The position numbers and the translations under genes were made by a program. The notes under the pieces are model-generated. The model saw only the letters and a list, made by a program, of their open reading frames with translations. It had not been told where the DNA came from and did not search any database. Shown piece after piece: positions 45,375-53,697 of a stretch of DNA of 64,000 nt. The DNA comes from Streptomyces sp. TBY4 (lineage in GTDB: Bacteria; Actinomycetota; Actinomycetes; Streptomycetales; Streptomycetaceae), in assembly GCF_024213195.1 (NCBI RefSeq), contig NZ_JANAVF010000008.1:186001-250000 (forward strand), read 5' to 3'. Position 1 is the first letter of the stretch, and each line of letters opens with the position of its first letter.

Positions 45375-46868
45375 ATGCACGAAGCGGACACGCGTACGGA
45401 CCGGCCGGGCCCCGCCGGCCACGTCGTCGTCATCGGCGGCGGGATCGCGGGCCTCGCGGCGGCCCACCGGCTGCTCGCCGAGGGCCTGCGCGTCACCCTC
45501 CTGGAGGCCGGCCCGCGCCTCGGCGGCAAGCTGCGCTCCGGCGAACTGGCCGGCCTGCGCGTGGACCTCGGCGCCGAATCCGTCCTCGCACGCCGCCCCG
45601 AAGCACTCGAACTGGCCCGCGCCGTCGGCCTCGGCGAGGCCCTGCAGCCGCCCGCCACCGCCACCGCCCGCCTGTGGACCCGCGGCGCGCTGCGCCCCCT
45701 GCCGGGCGGTCACGTCATGGGCGTGCCCGGCGACCTGGCCCCGCTCGCCGCCTCCGGAGTGCTTTCCGCCGAGGGCCTGGCCCGCGCCGGGGCCGAGGAC
45801 GGGCTGGAGCGCGAGGAGATCGGCGAGGACGTGGCGCTCGGCGAGTACGTCGCCGCCCGCCTGGGCCACGAGGTCGTCGACCGGCTCGTGGAACCGCTGC
45901 TCGGCGGGGTCTACGCCGGCAACGCCTACCGCATCTCCATGCGGGCGGCCGTCCCCCAGCTCTTCGAGGCCGCCCGCACCCACGCCTCCCTCGGCGAGGG
46001 CGTACGGGACCTGCAGGCCCGGGCGGCCCGCGCCGGGCAGACCGGGCCCGTCTTCTCCGGCATCGACGGCGGCATCGGCCGGCTCCCGCTCGCCGTCGCC
46101 GAAGCCTGCCGCGCGGCCGGGGCCCTGATCCTCCTCGACGCGCCCGCGCGCGAGCTGACCCGTACCGCCACCGGCTGGCGCGTGGTAGCCGCCGTCCCCG
46201 GCGGGGCCGAGACCATCGAGGCCGACGCCGTGGTCCTCGCCGTCCAGGCCGGACCTGCCGCCCGCCTGCTCGACCGGATCGCGCCCGCGGCCGCCACCGA
46301 GCTGCGCGGGGTCGAGTACGCCTCCATGGCCCTGGTCACGATGGCCCTGCGCCGCTCCGACCTGCCCGCCGGGATCGCCGACGGCGGCGCGAGCGGGTTC
46401 CTCGTACCGCCCGTGGACGGCCGGACGATCAAGGCCTCGACCTTCTCCAGCAACAAGTGGGCCTGGGCCGGGACCGATCCCGACCTCTTCCTGCTGCGCA
46501 CCTCCGTCGGCCGGCACGGCGACGAGGGCGACCTCAAGCGTTCGGACGAGGAACTGGTCGAGGTCTCCCTCACCGACCTCGGCGCGGCCGTGGGCCTCGG
46601 CCCCGCCGCCCGCCCGGTGGCCTCCACCGTCACCCGCTGGGACGGCGGCCTGCCCCAGTACCCCGTCGGCCACCTCGGCCGGGTGGCCCGGATCCGCTCC
46701 GCCGTCGCGGCGCTGCCGGGCCTCGCGGTGTGCGGAGCCGTGTACGACGGGGTCGGCATTCCGGCCTGCATCGCGAGCGCGGGCAAGGCCGCCGACGTGG
46801 TGATCGCCACGTTGGGGACCGCTGGGGCACCCCTGGCACCGACCACTGATCAGCACACGGGACAATAG
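45375..46868 (+). CDS. cgoX: coproporphyrinogen III oxidase (HemY/HemG-type)
   Basis: A protein of about 497 residues of the flavin monoamine-oxidase fold with the dinucleotide motif VVVIGGGIAGLAAAHRLL (about 18-35). In actinobacteria this family oxidises coproporphyrinogen III to coproporphyrin III in the coproporphyrin-dependent heme pathway. The partner coproheme decarboxylase gene starts 4 bp downstream, which supports that assignment. ATG 45375 is used; a GTG at 45369 would add two residues. Confidence 0.92.
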   Translation: MHEADTRTDRPGPAGHVVVIGGGIAGLAAAHRLLAEGLRVTLLEAGPRLGGKLRSGELAGLRVDLGAESVLARRPEALELARAVGLGEALQPPATATARLWTRGALRPLPGGHVMGVPGDLAPLAASGVLSAEGLARAGAEDGLEREEIGEDVALGEYVAARLGHEVVDRLVEPLLGGVYAGNAYRISMRAAVPQLFEAARTHASLGEGVRDLQARAARAGQTGPVFSGIDGGIGRLPLAVAEACRAAGALILLDAPARELTRTATGWRVVAAVPGGAETIEADAVVLAVQAGPAARLLDRIAPAAATELRGVEYASMALVTMALRRSDLPAGIADGGASGFLVPPVDGRTIKASTFSSNKWAWAGTDPDLFLLRTSVGRHGDEGDLKRSDEELVEVSLTDLGAAVGLGPAARPVASTVTRWDGGLPQYPVGHLGRVARIRSAVAALPGLAVCGAVYDGVGIPACIASAGKAADVVIATLGTAGAPLAPTTDQHTGQ

Positions 46869-46872
46869 ACAC

Positions 46873-47586
46873 ATGACTGCACCAGAGAAGATTCCCAACG
46901 CGGGGAAGAAGGCGAAGGACCTCAACGAGGTCATCCGCTACACCCTGTGGTCCGTCTTCAAGCTGAAGGACGTGCTCCCCGAGAACCGCGCCGGCTTCGC
47001 CGACGAGGTCCAGGAGCTGTTCGACCAGCTGGCCGCCAAGGACATCACCGTCCGCGGCACCTATGACGTCTCCGGCCTGCGCGCCGACGCGGACATCATG
47101 ATCTGGTGGCACGCGGAGACCTCCGACGAGCTGCAGACCGCGTACAACCTGTTCCGCCGCACCAAGCTGGGCCGCGCGCTGGAGCCGGTCTGGTCGAACA
47201 TGGCCCTGCACCGCCCGGCCGAGTTCAACAAGTCCCACATCCCGGCCTTCCTGGCCGACGAGACGCCGCGCGACTACGTCAGCGTCTACCCCTTCGTGCG
47301 CAGCTACGACTGGTACCTGCTGCCCGACGAGGACCGTCGCCGCATGCTCAAGGACCACGGCCTGATGGCCCGCGGCTACCCCGACGTGCGCGCCAACACC
47401 GTCGCCTCCTTCTCGCTCGGCGACTACGAGTGGCTGCTGGCCTTCGAGGCCGACGAGCTGTACCGCATCGTCGACCTCATGCGTCACCTGCGCGCCTCCG
47501 AGGCCCGCATGCACGTCCGCGAAGAGGTGCCCTTCTACACCGGGCGCCGCAAGTCCGTCGCCGATCTGGTGGCCGGACTCGCCTGA
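46873..47586 (+). CDS. chdC: coproheme decarboxylase (HemQ)
   Basis: A 237-residue chlorite-dismutase-like enzyme that converts coproheme III to heme b with peroxide, the last step of the actinobacterial and Firmicute heme pathway. The reactive tyrosine region VSVYPFVRSYDWYLLP (about 136-151) and the heme-ligand histidine segment LKDHGLMARGYP are present. It begins 4 bp after the cgoX stop, an obvious operon. Confidence 0.95.
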   Translation: MTAPEKIPNAGKKAKDLNEVIRYTLWSVFKLKDVLPENRAGFADEVQELFDQLAAKDITVRGTYDVSGLRADADIMIWWHAETSDELQTAYNLFRRTKLGRALEPVWSNMALHRPAEFNKSHIPAFLADETPRDYVSVYPFVRSYDWYLLPDEDRRRMLKDHGLMARGYPDVRANTVASFSLGDYEWLLAFEADELYRIVDLMRHLRASEARMHVREEVPFYTGRRKSVADLVAGLA

Positions 47587-47689
47587 GACCTCCCCTGGGG
47601 GGAAGGACCGGAGGCACGCTGACCGCGTCCTCCGGGGATCGGGAGGCCCTGCCCCCGAATCGACGCAGCCGGAGATCCCGCCCGGAAGT

Positions 47690-49375
47690 TCAGACGACTG
47701 GCGGCAGCAGTGCCCTGGGGTGCCCCTGGGCCACCGCTGCCCGGTCGTCCAGCGACACCGGTGCGGGCTCCGGATGCGGCGCACACGTGACACGCCGCCC
47801 CGGGGTGTCACCCGTCAGCAAGTACCGCTCCATGTGGGCATCCACGCAGCCATTGCGTCCGCCGACCACCCCGTGGGTGCCGGCCCCCGCCTCCGTCACC
47901 AGCCCGGCCCGCGGCCCGAGCCGCCGCTGGAGCTCCAGCGCACCCCCGTACGGGGTGGCGCCGTCGAGCTCGGCCGCGACGATCAGCGTGCGGGGGAGCG
48001 GGGCGCCCGGCCGTGCCCCCACGTCCACCGGCCGCTGCCGCTCGCGCACCGGCCAGAAGGCGCAGGGCAGGTTCAGGAAGGCGTTGGCCCAGGTCTCGAA
48101 GGGGGCCGTGCGGGCCAGCTCGGTGTTGTCGCGGTCCCAGGTCTCCCAGTCGGCGGGCCACGGGGCGTCGTTGCACAGGGTCGCCGTGTAGACGGCCGTG
48201 GCGTTCTCGCCCTCCACGGCCGCCGCCGGGTCCGGGGCGGCGAGCTCCACGAGCGGGCGCGGATCACCGCGCAGGAACGCCGCCAGGGCCGCCGCGCGGT
48301 CCGGCCAGACCTCGTCGTAGTACGCGGCCCGCAGGTACGCGGAGTGCAGCTGCCCGGTGCCGACCCTCCCGCCCGCCGGTTCGCGGGCGAGCGCCGCCCG
48401 CACCCGCTCGTAACTGGCCCGCACCGCTTCGGCGGTGGAGCCGAGCCCGTACGCGGCGTGGTGGCGGGCCGTCCAGGCGAGGAAGTCCGCCCAGCGGCGC
48501 TCGAAGCCGGGGGCCTGGGCGAGGTTGTTGCGGTACCAGACCTTGCGGGGGTCGGGGTCGACGGCCGAGTCGAAGACCATCCGGCGGACGTGCCCCGGGT
48601 AGAGGGTGGCGTACACCGCGCCGAGATAGGTGCCGTACGAGGCCCCCATGAAGGTCAGCCCGCTCTCGCCGAGGGCTGCGCGCAGTACGTGCAGGTCGCG
48701 GACGTTGTTCAGGGTGGTGTACGAGCCGAGGGTCGCCCCGGCCCGCTCCGCGCACCCGCGGGCGTAGGCCCGGGCGGCGGCGATCCGCCCCTCCTTGGCG
48801 GCGGCGTCCGGCCGTGCGCCGGCGGCCTCGGTCGGGGCCTCGGCGTACCGCGCGGGGTCCTGGCAGGACAGCGGGTGCCCCGAGCGGCCCACCCCGCGCG
48901 GGGCGTAGCCGACCAGGTCGTAGGCGGCCCCGATGCGGCGCCACTCGGGCAGGCCGGCGACGACCGGGAAGAACAGGCCGTTCCCGCCCGGCCCGCCGGG
49001 GTTGTAGACGAGCGCGCCCTGCCGCCGGACCCCGCCCGCGCCGGAGGCGGCGACGCGGCTGACGAGGATCTCCGTCCGCGCCCCGAAGGGCCGGGCATAG
49101 TCGACCGGGACCCGGAGCGTGCCGCAGCGCACCTCCGGTCCGAGCCCCTCGGCGACGGGACACGGCCCGAACTCCAGCCCGTCCCGGGCCCCCTGACGGG
49201 CCGCGAGTTCGGCCCCGGCGGCTTCGGCGGCTCCGGCGGCTCCGGCGGCCGCCCGGGCGACCGCCACCCGGGGCGGCTCCGGGGGAGCGGCCGCGGCGCC
49301 GGAGGTCATCGGCAGGGAGGCGGCCAGCGCGAGGGCGGCCAGCGTGGCCGTGGCGGGTACCCGGGTCATGCGCAT
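47690..49375 (-). CDS. secreted S33-family peptidase (tripeptidyl-aminopeptidase-like)
   Basis: A 561-residue alpha/beta-hydrolase with a Sec signal peptide (about 1-29, ending GAAAA). The nucleophile elbow is GASYGTYLG, the catalytic aspartate is in AAELDGATPY and the histidine in GAGTHGVVGG, as in streptomycete tripeptidyl aminopeptidases (TAP-C). The oxyanion glycines are in YNPGGPGG. It may clip N-terminal peptides from secreted proteins. It lies 81 bp after the TIGR04222 pair, behind a 25-bp palindrome, and may be separately regulated. Confidence 0.88.
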   Translation of the reverse strand: MRMTRVPATATLAALALAASLPMTSGAAAAPPEPPRVAVARAAAGAAGAAEAAGAELAARQGARDGLEFGPCPVAEGLGPEVRCGTLRVPVDYARPFGARTEILVSRVAASGAGGVRRQGALVYNPGGPGGNGLFFPVVAGLPEWRRIGAAYDLVGYAPRGVGRSGHPLSCQDPARYAEAPTEAAGARPDAAAKEGRIAAARAYARGCAERAGATLGSYTTLNNVRDLHVLRAALGESGLTFMGASYGTYLGAVYATLYPGHVRRMVFDSAVDPDPRKVWYRNNLAQAPGFERRWADFLAWTARHHAAYGLGSTAEAVRASYERVRAALAREPAGGRVGTGQLHSAYLRAAYYDEVWPDRAAALAAFLRGDPRPLVELAAPDPAAAVEGENATAVYTATLCNDAPWPADWETWDRDNTELARTAPFETWANAFLNLPCAFWPVRERQRPVDVGARPGAPLPRTLIVAAELDGATPYGGALELQRRLGPRAGLVTEAGAGTHGVVGGRNGCVDAHMERYLLTGDTPGRRVTCAPHPEPAPVSLDDRAAVAQGHPRALLPPVV

Positions 49376-49387
49376 GGCGGGCCTCTC

Positions 49388-49412
49388 ATCTCATCGGACC
49401 GTCCGATGAGAT
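49388..49412. promoter_or_regulatory. 25-bp palindrome upstream of the S33 peptidase
   Basis: Perfect 12-bp arms ATCTCATCGGAC and GTCCGATGAGAT around a single C, 13 bp before the peptidase start codon. A one-base loop favours an operator over a hairpin. The half-site CATCGG also occurs inverted upstream of the MNIO gene. Confidence 0.6.
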
Positions 49413-49456
49413 CCGGCGGGCGGCCCCCTGTACAGGACCACCGGCCGGTGTCGCGC

Positions 49457-50242
49457 TCAATGCCCCCGTTGCCGCGGGATCCGCCCCCGCCTGCCGTAGG
49501 CGAGCGCCGCCCGCAGCTCGGGATCCGCGACCGCGCGCAGCCCCCGCAGGGCCACCGCGGTGAGCGAACCCCGCACGCCCCGCTCCCGGCCCAGCTGCAC
49601 GAGGAGCCGCCGGCCGTCGGGGGAGGCCCACCCGGACTGTGCGTGCCCCTCGACGCGGGCGATCGCCAGGCAGCCCAGCGCGAGGATCAGCGGCAGCGCG
49701 AACCAGCACAGGATCATCCCGGTCGTGGTCCCCGGATCGGGCACGCACAGGGCGGCCACCGCCATGCCGAGGACCAGCAGGGTCGCCTGACGGACCGCCC
49801 GGATCCCCGCGGATATCTCCTGCTGGGCCCCGTCGCGCAGCGCGAGCCCGGCTTCTCCGAGCCGCTCCGCGAGGGCCCGTACGGCCGGGTCCCGGGCCGC
49901 GACCGCCCGTACGGAGGTCACCGGCTCCTGCCCGTCCGGCCCGAAGGCGCCGAGCACGGAGCACTCGTGTGGATCGCGCCCCACCGGATCGACCACCGTG
50001 GCCCAGCCGGTGTGGGCGAGCAGCAGCCGGCGCTGGCGCTGCATCGACAGCAGCGTCAGCTCGGCCACCCGCTCCGGGCCGCCGGCGAGGTAGGCGGCCT
50101 CGTACAGGTTCAGCTCGTCGTGCCGGCGGCGCGCGGCGGTGCCCGCAGGCGGGTCCGCCAGTTCGCCGGCGGCCTTCAGGAGGCGGGTGCACGCGAACAG
50201 CAGCCCTGCCCAGGCAAGGAGGAGGAACAGGACCCAGAACAT
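49457..50242 (-). CDS. TIGR04222-type membrane protein without cysteine tail
   Basis: A 261-residue membrane protein with helices at about 1-20, 132-150 and 155-175 and a conserved segment LNLYEAAYLAGGPERVAEL (about 44-62) that matches LHDLSEAAFMAGGPGAVVDA in the neighbouring protein. The two are paralogs; this one ends in a short basic tail and lacks the Gly/Ser/Cys extension. It is the third gene of the MNIO unit. It could be an interacting partner of the tailed protein. No clear ribosome-binding site. Confidence 0.75.
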   Translation of the reverse strand: MFWVLFLLLAWAGLLFACTRLLKAAGELADPPAGTAARRRHDELNLYEAAYLAGGPERVAELTLLSMQRQRRLLLAHTGWATVVDPVGRDPHECSVLGAFGPDGQEPVTSVRAVAARDPAVRALAERLGEAGLALRDGAQQEISAGIRAVRQATLLVLGMAVAALCVPDPGTTTGMILCWFALPLILALGCLAIARVEGHAQSGWASPDGRRLLVQLGRERGVRGSLTAVALRGLRAVADPELRAALAYGRRGRIPRQRGH

Positions 50243-50326
50243 GACCGATTTCTACAAGATGTGGAACCGGTCGGTACAGGCTTCTGTACAGGTGTGAGCA
50301 GCTCGTGACGGGGTCGTGATGGATGG

Positions 50327-51370
50327 TCAGGAACTGCTGCCGCAACTGGAACTGGACGAACTGCTACAACTCGACCCGCTGGAGGAGCTGGAGCAGCTCG
50401 ACCCGCCGGAGCTGCCGGAACAGCTCGACCCGCCGCCCCCTCCACCACCGCAGCCGCCCCCGCCGCCCGCACCGCAGCTGCTTCCGGAGGACCCGCAGCC
50501 GGTCCCGCCGCCCCCGCCGCCGTCGGAACCCGCGCACCAGAGGACCGGAATGACCTCGGCCGCGGATCCGGAGCCGCCGGAGCGCGTACGGGACTGGGCC
50601 GCGGCCAGCCGGGTCCCGCGGGCCGCCGGCACCAACTGCTCGCGCAGGTAGGGGTCCCGCAGGCCGCGCAGCCCGAACAGCGAGGTCTGGACGTACGGGC
50701 TCTGGTCGGCCCCGTAGTGGGCACGGACGGCGCGCAGCGCCTCGGCCCCCGCCGGGGTGATCCGCCGCCGGGCGCGGGAGGCGGCGACGGTGCCCACGGC
50801 GATCCCGGCCAGCAGCACGGGCAGCACCTCGGCGACGAATGGCACGCCGTTCCCCTCGTGGAGCACGAAGTCGGCCACGGTCAGCGGCAGCGAGAGGACC
50901 AGCAGCACCCCGCACACCACGGCCTGGGCCGTTCCGTGGACGCGCAGGCGGCGCTGCCGGGCGCCGGGGGTGGTGATCAGCCCGCGGGCGGCCAGCGCGT
51001 CGCCGGTCTCCTGCACGGCCGGGTCCCGCATGGCGGCGTAGCGGATCTGGTAGAGCCACCCGGAGGGGGCGCCCTGGCAGGCCTGGAGCACGGCCCGCTG
51101 GGCGGGGTCGCCGCCCCGCACCCCGGGCCGGACCTGGACGATGCCGGGCCCGCCGACCAGCATCCGGCCGTCGCAGAGCAGCGAGACGAGCGCGGCGTCC
51201 ACCACCGCGCCGGGCCCGCCGGCCATGAAGGCGGCCTCGGACAGGTCGTGCAGCCGCGGGGCGGGCCCGAGGCCGGCCGGCCGGGACTGCCGCAGGCCGC
51301 GCAGGAGCAGGACGCCGGAGGCGATGACGCCGATCCACACGGCCACGGCGAGGAGGTCGAAGAAGTTCAC
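50327..51370 (-). CDS. TIGR04222-type membrane protein with Gly/Ser tail and eight regularly spaced cysteines
   Basis: A 347-residue protein with membrane helices at about 8-24, 148-168 and 177-197 and a TIGR04222-like body. From about residue 279 it becomes an almost pure Gly then Ser tail with cysteines at 279, 292, 299, 307, 317, 326, 335 and 343, spaced 7-13 residues apart. The GTG start (51370) overlaps the stop codon of the upstream MNIO gene by GTGA, and GGGGAGGG precedes it. The tail looks like a substrate for the MNIO enzyme. That TIGR04222 proteins tend to have cysteine-rich low-complexity tails is from memory; the modification is inference. Confidence 0.85.
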   Translation of the reverse strand: MNFFDLLAVAVWIGVIASGVLLLRGLRQSRPAGLGPAPRLHDLSEAAFMAGGPGAVVDAALVSLLCDGRMLVGGPGIVQVRPGVRGGDPAQRAVLQACQGAPSGWLYQIRYAAMRDPAVQETGDALAARGLITTPGARQRRLRVHGTAQAVVCGVLLVLSLPLTVADFVLHEGNGVPFVAEVLPVLLAGIAVGTVAASRARRRITPAGAEALRAVRAHYGADQSPYVQTSLFGLRGLRDPYLREQLVPAARGTRLAAAQSRTRSGGSGSAAEVIPVLWCAGSDGGGGGGTGCGSSGSSCGAGGGGGCGGGGGGGSSCSGSSGGSSCSSSSSGSSCSSSSSSSCGSSS

Positions 51371-52743
51371 GCCGCCCTCCCCACCAGGGCGCGGGCCCAG
51401 CGCACGGCCCGGCCCGGCGGCCGCGCCCCGGCCCGGTCCCGCCACCAGAGCGTGAGCCGGCGCCGGGCGGCGGGGTCGGCGGGCAGGTCCCGGACCAGCA
51501 GGTGCTCGGCGAAGTCCAGGGCGTCGCGCCGGTATCCGGCGGTCATCGGCCGGTGCCGGGCGTAGCGCAGGAAGGCCTCCCGGTACGGGTCCTCCCCGCC
51601 CAGGATCCCGGGCAGCTCGGGCGCCAGCCTGGCCACCACCCCGGCCCGCTTGGCCGCGAGCGCCCGCGCCTGTACGCGGACCCGCTGCCGGTCGAACCCC
51701 TCGGGCACGGGAGTCCCGGCAACGAGCGCCGACAACAAGGCAGCCTGCCCGATCCCCACCCGAGTCCGCACACCACCGAGCCCGCCCACCTCAGCCCGGC
51801 CGGCGTTCGAGGCGTGGGTCGGGGCGGCCCCCACTCCAGCCCCGCCGGCGTTTGAGGCGCGGGTCCGGGCAGCGCCCGGGGAACGGTGGAAGGGCGGGTA
51901 GGGGACAGCCCCCGCAGGGCCGCCCAGCACCCCGCGGATCGCGGCGAGCTCACCCGCCAGCTCGGCCTCCGCCGGAAAGTCGTCGTCCCGCTCCAGGAGC
52001 ACCCCGGGCGGGTCCACCCTGGAGCGGAGCTCCGCGAGGATGTCCAGCACCGCATCCGGCACCGGATGCGCATGCGTGTCGTGCCACACCCCACCCCGCT
52101 CCACGCCCCCGGCGACGTGCACGTACGCCAGCGCCTCCAGCGGGATGCCCTCCAGCACGGCGACGGGGTCCTCCCCCCGGTTGACCCGGTTGGTGTGCAG
52201 GTTGGCCACGTCGATCAGCAGCCGCACCCCGGTCCGCTCCACGAGCTCGGTCAGGAACTGCGCCTCGGTGAGCTCCTCCCCGGGCCACGACACCAGCGCC
52301 GCGATGTTCTCCAGCGCGAGCGGCACCGGCAGCGCGTCCTGCGCGATCCGTACGTTCTCGCAGAGCACGTCCAGCGCGTCCCGGGTCCGCGCCACGGGCA
52401 GCAGGTGCCCGGCTTCCAGCACCGGTCCCGGCGCCACCGAGGAGGTCCGTACGAAGGCGATGTGCTCGGTGACCAGCGGAGCCCCCAGGGCCACCGCCCG
52501 CTCCCCGAGCGCGGCCAGCTTCGCCGGGTCCGGCCGGTCGGCGCCGCCGATGCCCAGCGAGACTCCGTGCGGCACCACGCGGACCCCGCGGTCGAGCAGC
52601 CGCACGAGGGACTCCGGCAGGTGGCCGGGGCAGATGTTCTCCGCCACCACCTCGACCCAGTCCAGGCCCGGCAGGCCTTCGACCGCCCCCGCGATCTCCG
52701 GCCGCCAGCCGATGCCCACCCCCAGGTGTGCCATGGGCTTCAT
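51367..52743 (-). CDS. DUF692/MNIO-family iron oxidative enzyme with extra C-terminal domain
   Basis: A 458-residue protein. Residues 1 to about 285 are a TIM barrel of the multinuclear non-heme iron oxidative (MNIO) family, whose members (MbnB, TglH, ChrH) modify cysteines of peptide substrates. Candidate iron ligands are H59, H94, E145, D178, N181, H183, H209, D222, H224 and E251. Residues about 282-318 derive from an interspersed DNA repeat. Residues about 330-440 form a helical domain (RQRVRVQARALAAKRAGVVA; EDPYREAFLRYARHRPMTAG) resembling the separate DUF2063-type partner proteins. ATG 52743 follows GAGGGGG. It overlaps the cysteine-tail gene. Confidence 0.88.
   Translation of the reverse strand: MKPMAHLGVGIGWRPEIAGAVEGLPGLDWVEVVAENICPGHLPESLVRLLDRGVRVVPHGVSLGIGGADRPDPAKLAALGERAVALGAPLVTEHIAFVRTSSVAPGPVLEAGHLLPVARTRDALDVLCENVRIAQDALPVPLALENIAALVSWPGEELTEAQFLTELVERTGVRLLIDVANLHTNRVNRGEDPVAVLEGIPLEALAYVHVAGGVERGGVWHDTHAHPVPDAVLDILAELRSRVDPPGVLLERDDDFPAEAELAGELAAIRGVLGGPAGAVPYPPFHRSPGAARTRASNAGGAGVGAAPTHASNAGRAEVGGLGGVRTRVGIGQAALLSALVAGTPVPEGFDRQRVRVQARALAAKRAGVVARLAPELPGILGGEDPYREAFLRYARHRPMTAGYRRDALDFAEHLLVRDLPADPAARRRLTLWWRDRAGARPPGRAVRWARALVGRAA
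51792..51898. repeat. interspersed repeat inside the MNIO gene, one full and one partial copy
   Basis: The block 51837-51898 is nearly identical, inverted, to 57971-58036 (CGCCGGCGTTTGAGGCGCGG shared), and 51792-51828 is a second diverged copy (CGGCCGGCGTTCGAGGCGTG). Both are read in frame and encode two ASNAG-type peptides in the linker between the enzyme's two domains. Confidence 0.85.
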
Positions 52744-52761
52744 GTCCCCCTCGCCCCCTCT

Positions 52762-52781
52762 CATCGGTCGTCCTGCCGATG
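52762..52781. promoter_or_regulatory. inverted repeat upstream of the MNIO gene
   Basis: CATCGG (52762-52767) and CCGATG (52776-52781) frame 8 bp immediately upstream of the MNIO ribosome-binding site. The same half-sites make up the perfect palindrome before the S33 peptidase. Confidence 0.45.
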
Positions 52782-52862
52782 TCATGGCCCCGACGGAGCC
52801 GGGCCAACCCGCCCAGGGGGACGTTCAGAGCAACATTTGAGGTTCCGGGCCGCGCGACCCCG

Positions 52863-53621
52863 TTACAGCCGGGCCCGCAGCGCCGGATGGTCCGCGACCA
52901 CCGTGCACGAACCGGGTGCGATCTCCGTGAACCCCGCGTCCCGCACCACCGGCAGCCCGCTCCCGGACAGCTCCGCCCACCGCTCGCGCGGGGCCGTCCG
53001 TACGGCCAGCCGGAAGCCGGACTCCCGCCACGCGGCCCGCTCCGGGCCGGTCAGCTCCCACCACGCGAGCTGCGCCGCGTGCCCGGCCTGGGCCATCGCC
53101 TTGCCCGCCGACATGTCCAGGCCGGGGTTGAGCCAGAGGACCGGCAGGCCGGCCTCCGCCGGTGCGACCGGCTCCGGGTCGTCCAGGTCGGTGCCCGACA
53201 CCTGGAGCTTGGCGAGCTCCTTGGGCCAGCCGTCGAGGGGGACCGGCGGGAAGACCCGTACCTCCGAGTCCGCGCCGTGCACCGTGAGGCCCGGCAGGGT
53301 CCCGGCCTTGCGCCACTCCGCCCCGCGCGCCCGGCGCACCACCTTGCGGATCCGCGCGTCCTGCCAGTCCCGCACCGCGGCCGCCCACTCGCCCTCGCCG
53401 GCCGACCGCTCGTCGGTGAGCAGGACGAGCACCGCGCGGGCGGCCGTCTCGAGGGCGTCGGTCCGGGCCGGAGGCTCCGCCTTCTCGATCCGCACGACCA
53501 GCGGGAGGACGTACTGCGGTGCGTCGTCGCGGGCGATCCGCTCCTGCCGGAAGGGACTGTCGGACCCGACGGCGGGGGCAGCGGGTACAAGGGTGTCGTG
53601 GTGCGTGTCCTCGGTGCTCAT
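52863..53621 (-). CDS. PTH2-like peptidyl-tRNA hydrolase domain protein
   Basis: A 252-residue cytoplasmic protein. The C-terminal half from about residue 148 has the PTH2 motif SAGKAMAQAGHAAQLA (the family's GKxxAQxxHA) and VADHPALRARL at the end. The N-terminal half, rich in charged residues, is typical of actinobacterial members. PTH2 enzymes release peptidyl-tRNA, but this group is uncharacterised. Start ATG 53621 lacks a clear ribosome-binding site. Confidence 0.75.
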   Translation of the reverse strand: MSTEDTHHDTLVPAAPAVGSDSPFRQERIARDDAPQYVLPLVVRIEKAEPPARTDALETAARAVLVLLTDERSAGEGEWAAAVRDWQDARIRKVVRRARGAEWRKAGTLPGLTVHGADSEVRVFPPVPLDGWPKELAKLQVSGTDLDDPEPVAPAEAGLPVLWLNPGLDMSAGKAMAQAGHAAQLAWWELTGPERAAWRESGFRLAVRTAPRERWAELSGSGLPVVRDAGFTEIAPGSCTVVADHPALRARL

Positions 53622-53697
53622 CCGGCCAAGGATGCCAGCCCCCGCCCCCGGGCCGGTGCCCGAGGGGCCGCGGGCCCGGGTGAGTAGGCTCGTACCC

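Noticed and set aside
49428..50292. CTGTACAG palindromes on both sides of the untailed TIGR04222 gene
   Set aside because: 8-bp matches are expected by chance and the surrounding bases are not shared, so no mobile element or operator is supported.
50316..50651. Plus-strand reading frame rich in Pro, Leu and Glu opposite the cysteine tail
   Set aside because: It is the complement of the Gly/Ser/Cys codons; no ribosome-binding site, and the composition follows entirely from the minus-strand gene.
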